This document shows, in pieces, positions 42,071 to 45,817 of a stretch of DNA of 45,817 nt (positions within the stretch are counted from its first letter, which is position 1; each line of letters opens with the position of its first letter). Below the pieces are notes generated by a model, which did not search any database, had not been told where the DNA came from, and saw only the letters and a list, made by a program, of their open reading frames with translations. This DNA is from Rubripirellula sp. (GTDB taxonomy: Bacteria > Planctomycetota > Planctomycetia > Pirellulales > Pirellulaceae). The stretch is taken from NCBI GenBank assembly GCA_028823035.1, contig JAPKCI010000023.1, positions 1 to 45,817 on the forward strand, in the 5' to 3' direction. Position numbers and translations under genes: made by a program.

Positions 42071-42817
42071 ATGAAATACCCTATGAAGACAATCGTTGCA
42101 GCGTTCAGTTTGGCGATCGGAACATTCAGTCTCACCACGGCCGATGCTTGTGATCGTGGTGGTCGCGGGCGCAGGAGTATCACGATTTCTCGTAGTCCGG
42201 CCCGGCACTACGCACGCCCTGTCTCTCGCAACTCTCAGCCGGCTTACCCTTCTGCGTTGCGATCGCAACCGCTGCCTGATCGCACCCCCGTCGCTCAGGC
42301 GGGCCAGCCAGCCGCTGTCGTTCCAACAAATCCCTCGCCACAAACATCGTTTGCGGTTGCTTCGTCCCAATCGCCCACTTCTACAGTGACTGCCAACGCC
42401 CAAAATTCCGGCGATAGCCAACCCGTGGAGGACGTCGCTCAGACAGCATTGCAGTTGTTGGGTTCGATGAGTCAACGCGAGGTAAGCCAGACGAAGTCCG
42501 ACTCCTCCAAGCAACAAATTCCCCAGTTCGTTCCGTCTGCGTCACAATCGCACATCGGCGTCTGGAAGGTTGATATATCGGACAATCAGTCGGTTAAATT
42601 GACGCTGAATGCGGACGACACGTTTGTCTGGACTGCTACCAAACAGGGAAAGGCAAGCACGTTTAATGGTGAGTATCGTTTGAAGGACGGTTTGCTGAAG
42701 CTGGTCCGCAAGGGAGATCTGCAACAGATGTCCGGCACATGGAAAGGCAAAGACTCTCAGTTCATTTTTCAACTGCAGGGATCTTCAACGGCTGGCCTTG
42801 GTTTTATCAGGAGCTGA
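42071..42817 (+). CDS. Secreted Ser/Pro-rich protein with lipocalin-like C-terminal domain
   Basis: 248 aa from ATG 42071, chosen because AAGAGG lies nine nucleotides upstream; ATG 42065 and GTG 42023 are less well placed. Signal peptide about 1-26 (IVAAFSLAIGTFSLTTADA). A basic patch (CDRGGRGRRSITISRSP) and a long Ser/Pro/Gln-rich linker (35-150) lead to a C-terminal domain of about 90 residues: IGVWKVDISDNQSVKL, LNADDTFVWTATKQG, FNGEYRLKDGLLKLV, SGTWKGKDSQFIFQL, a short beta-barrel pattern (GxW..., strands every 10-12 residues). The same pattern ends the protein at 39.5 kb. Function unknown; probably binds a small ligand or stiffens the envelope. Confidence 0.72.
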   Translation: MKYPMKTIVAAFSLAIGTFSLTTADACDRGGRGRRSITISRSPARHYARPVSRNSQPAYPSALRSQPLPDRTPVAQAGQPAAVVPTNPSPQTSFAVASSQSPTSTVTANAQNSGDSQPVEDVAQTALQLLGSMSQREVSQTKSDSSKQQIPQFVPSASQSHIGVWKVDISDNQSVKLTLNADDTFVWTATKQGKASTFNGEYRLKDGLLKLVRKGDLQQMSGTWKGKDSQFIFQLQGSSTAGLGFIRS

Positions 42818-42845
42818 AATTCCCCCTCAGGCTGATATTCCAAAT

Positions 42846-42881
42846 CCCGGGTTCCTTACAGAGAGGAACCCGGGGTTTTTT
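42846..42881 (+). terminator. Rho-independent terminator
   Basis: CCCGGGTTCCT (42846-42856) pairs perfectly with AGGAACCCGGG (42864-42874) over a seven-base loop, followed by TTTTTT at 42876-42881. It ends the unit of the preceding secreted protein. Confidence 0.95.
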
Positions 42882-42969
42882 GTGCGATTGGCGGATGATG
42901 GAAGCAGCAATGTCAGCTTTGTTCCACAGCGATACACTCGTACGTGATCTGCCGTTGTCCGTTCTGAAT

Positions 42970-44439
42970 TCACATTGACGCGCGGACCCGGCGTTGTTCA
43001 TTCAGCGCATAAGCAACCAACCGTTCAGCAAATGGTTCAAATAATTTGATTGGGTTTTTTTCGAGCGGCTCAACAAGGTACTCCATTTTCAAGACATCCC
43101 CGCCTGCAGAAAAATGAGGACCAACGCCGGTGAAACCGAATCCGTATGTCTCAAGTGCTTCACAAGTCTCGGGTGCTCCGGGATCTTCCAACGGCAACTC
43201 CACCAGCAATGCTTCGATATGGGACATTTCGATCAATTCTCTGGCCGCCCGTCGAATACTTTGCACACTGTCTTGACCCAGTTTTGTGACATGGATGACG
43301 GCAAAGTGGGCTCGAGGATTCATGTTGATCAACAGAGTGCCGTGCTTGTCTGATGGCGTTCCAGCATCACCAAACGTGACGGTGCAACCAAGATTCGCAT
43401 AAATGTCCAAGATGATTTCTTGGTGTCGCTCGGAAACGAAGACAGTTCGATGTTCAGGTTCAGTAAGCCAATGAAAGTAGATCACGCAACTCACGCGTTG
43501 GGCCAACGTCTGTGCGATGCCACCAAATGATTCGTTTCTGGGCGAAACCCCCAATCCGACACCGCAGACATGTCCACCGTGATGAGCGTTCGATTTTTGC
43601 GTGTAAATATGGACCGTCACAGAATCGGCATACCAACCGGCTAATCCGCGTGATTGGGCTTCGCTTCCCAAAGCGTCTTTCATTTGATTCAGTAAACCTC
43701 TGGCCCGGTGTCGTGGATCAACTGCGGCCTGACCAACTTCTGCAACAGGTCCCTCGTTGTTGAATTCAAGAGCACAATGACCTGCCAGGTTGCCCTCGGT
43801 GTCAGTCGCGATCACCGACAGCACTGAGCCATTGGAGTGCTGCATGGCGACACGATCTGGATAGTAAACGTCCTCATTGAAATAGGTGTTACCGTAAATG
43901 CGATAGATCAACTGTGATATTTGCAGAGCTTCCTCGGGTACCGCCTTTCGAATGTTGTATTCCTGCTGAGGAGCTAACGGTGCGTCTTCGGGAATTTGTG
44001 GCGATGTGTCGCTGTTGGCATCGATCACAGCATCATCGTGTATCCACTTGATCAGATGCAGTGCCTTGCCGTTGGGGCCGAGTGCCGACCAATGCATTTC
44101 ATCTATGACTCCCTGTACGACTGATTCCGCCAAGCCAGATAGATTGTCTTGGCCGTCATGCAGTTCTTCCTCGAGTTGGTGAATATCCTGAGGCAATCCA
44201 TCATCGCTAATCGTGATTTCAAACTTGCCACTCGCTTCGGTTACTTTCAGGGTGATTGCCCCTTCCTCTCCGTGTGGATAAGCATGCTGTATGGTGTGGG
44301 ATACCACTTCGGTGACAATCTTCTCAATGGATGTTACCGCAGCATCGACCAAGCCGAATTGTTTCAGAGTCGAGTGCATGAAAGCCTGAACGATTGGCAT
44401 GAGTCTCGGGTCATTGGTCAGTCGTAGTTCCATTTCCAT
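42970..44439 (-). CDS. RsbW-like ATPase fused to a GNAT acetyltransferase
   Basis: 489 aa. Residues 1-135 form a GHKL/HATPase domain like anti-sigma kinases RsbW/SpoIIAB: the helix EKIVTEVVSHTIQHAY holds the N-box, with Glu44 kept but the usual Mg-binding Asn replaced by His48; DDG at 79-81 is the G1 box; LSGLAESVVQGVIDEMHW matches the G2-box end. A linker (136-160) precedes a GNAT domain (about 161-325) with AEVGQAAVDPRHRARGLLNQM, where RHRARG (243-248) is the acetyl-CoA loop. The last 160 residues resemble a second, degenerate acetyltransferase-like half. The fusion suggests a regulator joining protein binding or phosphorylation with acetylation. Partner unknown. The altered N-box makes ATP hydrolysis uncertain. 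Confidence 0.85.
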   Translation of the reverse strand: MEMELRLTNDPRLMPIVQAFMHSTLKQFGLVDAAVTSIEKIVTEVVSHTIQHAYPHGEEGAITLKVTEASGKFEITISDDGLPQDIHQLEEELHDGQDNLSGLAESVVQGVIDEMHWSALGPNGKALHLIKWIHDDAVIDANSDTSPQIPEDAPLAPQQEYNIRKAVPEEALQISQLIYRIYGNTYFNEDVYYPDRVAMQHSNGSVLSVIATDTEGNLAGHCALEFNNEGPVAEVGQAAVDPRHRARGLLNQMKDALGSEAQSRGLAGWYADSVTVHIYTQKSNAHHGGHVCGVGLGVSPRNESFGGIAQTLAQRVSCVIYFHWLTEPEHRTVFVSERHQEIILDIYANLGCTVTFGDAGTPSDKHGTLLINMNPRAHFAVIHVTKLGQDSVQSIRRAARELIEMSHIEALLVELPLEDPGAPETCEALETYGFGFTGVGPHFSAGGDVLKMEYLVEPLEKNPIKLFEPFAERLVAYALNEQRRVRASM

Positions 44440-44560
44440 TGCGAGTCAGCCTGCGAAAGGGGTGATAGGGGAACATTTCGGTGAAGGCGAACAAGGATGA
44501 TGCAGCAGGAGCATCGTAAGTTTGCTGTCTACTGATATCTTTGGCAGTAGCCTAACTGGG

Positions 44561-44792
44561 TTACTGTTCAGAGGGAATCTCGCTTGCCAACCACTGCTGC
44601 AGGATGCCTTGCCGGGTGGCTGATGCCGGTACGGTGTGGACATCAGCAACACGGAAATCTCCCCGTGAGGATTGATGACGACAAATTGGGATCACAGTCA
44701 GAGCAAGACGGGAAGTGTTGGCTTGGCACCTTCTGAGTGCCGGGAACGAGACGATGGGTTTTCTCATCAAGGAAGAGGATGTTCGGGGTCAT
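44561..44792 (-). pseudogene. Decayed small gene (tentative)
   Basis: No single frame is convincing, but splicing frames gives a coherent protein of about 80 aa: MTPNILFLDEKTHRLVPG, then EGAKPTLPVLL, then QFVVINPHGEISV, then ADVHTVPASATRQGILQQW and LASEIPSEQ before the TAA at 44561-44563. At least three one- or two-base shifts are needed. A 69-codon frame (44561-44770) that covers the last part could be an intact small gene instead. I do not recognise the family. The remaining gap (to 44440 and 44859) has no feature I can support. Confidence 0.4.
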
Positions 44793-44859
44793 TGGTGATA
44801 AGATAGTAAGCATGGGAATTTTCGGATCACGCCAGCAATAGATGGGCACCCCCTAAGCC

Positions 44860-45312
44860 ATGCAGTACCACCACACGCAAACCGCTCCGTTGTACTTGTT
44901 AGTGCTCTCTCTGAGTGTCGTTTTGTTCGCAGTCGCCTGGTTCATACCGGAAGTCGTCATGCAGATCGTTGTGTCTGTTGGTGGCACATTGATGTTTTTA
45001 ATTGCACTCAGCTTTCGCGAGTTGACAGTCAGTGACGAAGGCAGTGAACTGCTGATCTGTTTTGGGCCGCTGCCAGTATTTCGACGCCGCCTTCAGTTTG
45101 CTGAGATCGAGAAGGTGGAACAGGCGAAGTCGACGATCATGGATGGGTGGGGCATCCACATGAGTCCAAGCGGTGGATGGGTGTGGAATCTGTGGGGCTT
45201 TGATTGCGTTGATGTTTGGTATCGAGAAGGCCGAAAAATAAGGATTGGTTCCGATGATGCGGTCGGTTTGGCACAGTTTCTTAATGAGAAGGCTTCTCAG
45301 AACGGCAACTGA
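44860..45312 (+). CDS. Small membrane protein with PH-like domain
   Basis: 150 aa. Two hydrophobic segments at about 11-28 (LYLLVLSLSVVLFAVAWF) and 33-52 (VMQIVVSVGGTLMFLIALSF) are followed by a beta-rich domain: LTVSDEGSELLICFGPLPVFRRRLQF, split here into two strands with an RRR turn, then IEKVEQA, VDVWYREGRKIRIGSD, and a final helix DAVGLAQFLNEKA. This is the pattern of bacterial PH-like proteins with an N-terminal hairpin. Its TGA overlaps the next ATG by one base (TGATG), so translation is coupled. Function unknown. Confidence 0.82.
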   Translation: MQYHHTQTAPLYLLVLSLSVVLFAVAWFIPEVVMQIVVSVGGTLMFLIALSFRELTVSDEGSELLICFGPLPVFRRRLQFAEIEKVEQAKSTIMDGWGIHMSPSGGWVWNLWGFDCVDVWYREGRKIRIGSDDAVGLAQFLNEKASQNGN

Positions 45313-45734
45313 TGTTGAATCTCGAAGTATTGCCGGGCAGCTATGCGATTTGTCGGCTTGACTGCATTGAAGCTGTGCCCGAGTGGGTCCAGGGCGTCGC
45401 CCCGGGGGCAGACGCATTTGTCTCGATCACGCGGACATCTGATGAGTTGTCGATTGTGTGCCTCGACGCCGATATTCCTGATCATGTTAAGGCAGAGCGG
45501 GATTGGCGATGCATGCGTGTTGCTGGAAAACTTGACTTTGCTTTGGTTGGCGTGATTGCCAAACTCACAAAGCACCTTGCGGATGCGACCGTCAGCGTGT
45601 TTGTGGTTTCGACGTTTGATACCGATTATTTGCTGGTGAAGGAAGACGATTGGGCGCGAGCGGTCACGGCATTGAGCAACGGGGGGTATTCAGTACCTAC
45701 GGATGGCGGCCAACCGGGGAGCATTGGTGTCTAA
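45312..45734 (+). CDS. ACT-domain (ACT_7/CASTOR-like) protein
   Basis: 140 aa. Two ACT-like halves: LEVLPGSYAICRLD, a middle segment SITRTSDELSIVCLD, and the ligand-site region GKLDFALVGVIAKLTKHLADA followed by VFVVSTFDTDYLLVKE. The pattern LDFxLxGVxAxL...LA.A...F..STxDTDYxLVK is the ACT_7 family signature; relatives bind amino acids, as the eukaryotic CASTOR arginine sensor does. It should bind a small ligand in the cytoplasm; which one is unknown. The ATG at 45312-45314 shares a base with the stop of the PH-like gene, so the two are coupled. The stop codon lies at the start of a tandem 16-bp repeat. Confidence 0.88.
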   Translation: MLNLEVLPGSYAICRLDCIEAVPEWVQGVAPGADAFVSITRTSDELSIVCLDADIPDHVKAERDWRCMRVAGKLDFALVGVIAKLTKHLADATVSVFVVSTFDTDYLLVKEDDWARAVTALSNGGYSVPTDGGQPGSIGV

Positions 45735-45762
45735 GACACTCTGCCGCTAAGACACTCTGCCG
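45731..45762 (+). repeat. Tandem 16-bp duplication across a stop codon
   Basis: ctaagacactctgccg occurs twice without gap, followed by CTAA. The TAA of the ACT gene lies in the first copy, so the duplication repeats the stop and its downstream flank. Recent slippage is the likely cause. Confidence 0.9.
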
Positions 45763-45817
45763 CTAATTACTATCGCTTGGCAGTACTGATGCAAGGTTAA
45801 CAACCCAAGCTGTCAGC

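Noticed and set aside
1-45817. CRISPR arrays, insertion sequences, integrases and attachment sites
   Set aside because: No spaced direct repeats, transposase or integrase motifs were seen; all repeats found are short tandem units.

Overview
The window reads as a chromosomal segment of a planctomycete, most likely of the Pirellulales (Rhodopirellula/Blastopirellula-like). This rests on the gene content: a DUF1501 protein with a DUF1549/DUF1553 cytochrome, a DUF1592-type cytochrome, an ECF sigma factor beside a membrane-anchored Ser/Thr kinase, DUF3299-like and DUF4432 proteins, short Tyr-rich secreted proteins, and starts that mostly lack a Shine-Dalgarno sequence. I could not run a search, so genus is not assigned. 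No rRNA, tRNA, CRISPR array, transposase or phage gene was found.

Layout. 1-5.2 kb: tail of an Asp-rich repeat protein (+), then hemA overlapping a CcsA/HemX-like membrane protein, and comEC (all -). 5.2-9.1 kb: exported prolyl oligopeptidase, M50 site-2-type protease, and a 94-aa Lys/Ala-repeat histone-H1-like protein with a good terminator (+). 9.3-12.9 kb: mrp, an unknown 140-aa protein translationally coupled to a bacterial enhancer-binding-protein-like regulator whose AAA+ core has lost its catalytic motifs, and a small secreted protein (-). 13.4-16.3 kb: three exported or membrane proteins with Cys motifs (CPFC, CCFG, CCFG). 16.3-21.4 kb: a sugar-handling locus, with a DUF4432 mutarotase-like protein facing a cupin isomerase, a TIM-barrel isomerase and a Gfo/Idh/MocA dehydrogenase. 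21.5-23.5 kb: small membrane protein, a decayed DUF4404 gene, and a DoxX/MauE-like membrane protein with no ordinary start codon. 24.1-30.3 kb: planctomycete c-type cytochromes and a Tat-exported DUF1501 protein. 30.6-31.3 kb: decayed kynurenine-formamidase-like (cyclase) gene. 31.6-34.4 kb: GltS-type glutamate symporter and threonine synthase. 34.5-37.6 kb: divergent ECF sigma factor and Ser/Thr kinase. 37.8-39.2 kb: CARDB-like secreted protein and a Tyr/Arg-rich secreted protein. 39.5-42.9 kb: three secreted proteins, one a trypsin-like protease, that seem to share modules. 43-45.8 kb: an ATPase-GNAT fusion, a decayed small gene, and a coupled PH-like/ACT-like pair.

Themes. Three separate intergenic stretches hold genes broken by stops, frameshifts and short tandem duplications, so this segment is losing genes without help from visible mobile elements. 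The best candidates for undescribed biology are the CPFC/CCFG trio (13.4-16.3 kb), the secreted protease/YbjN-like/beta-barrel-like trio (39.5-42.9 kb), and the degenerate enhancer-binding-like regulator with its coupled partner (10.7-12.5 kb). All three rest on reading the sequence plus family knowledge, with no database comparison.
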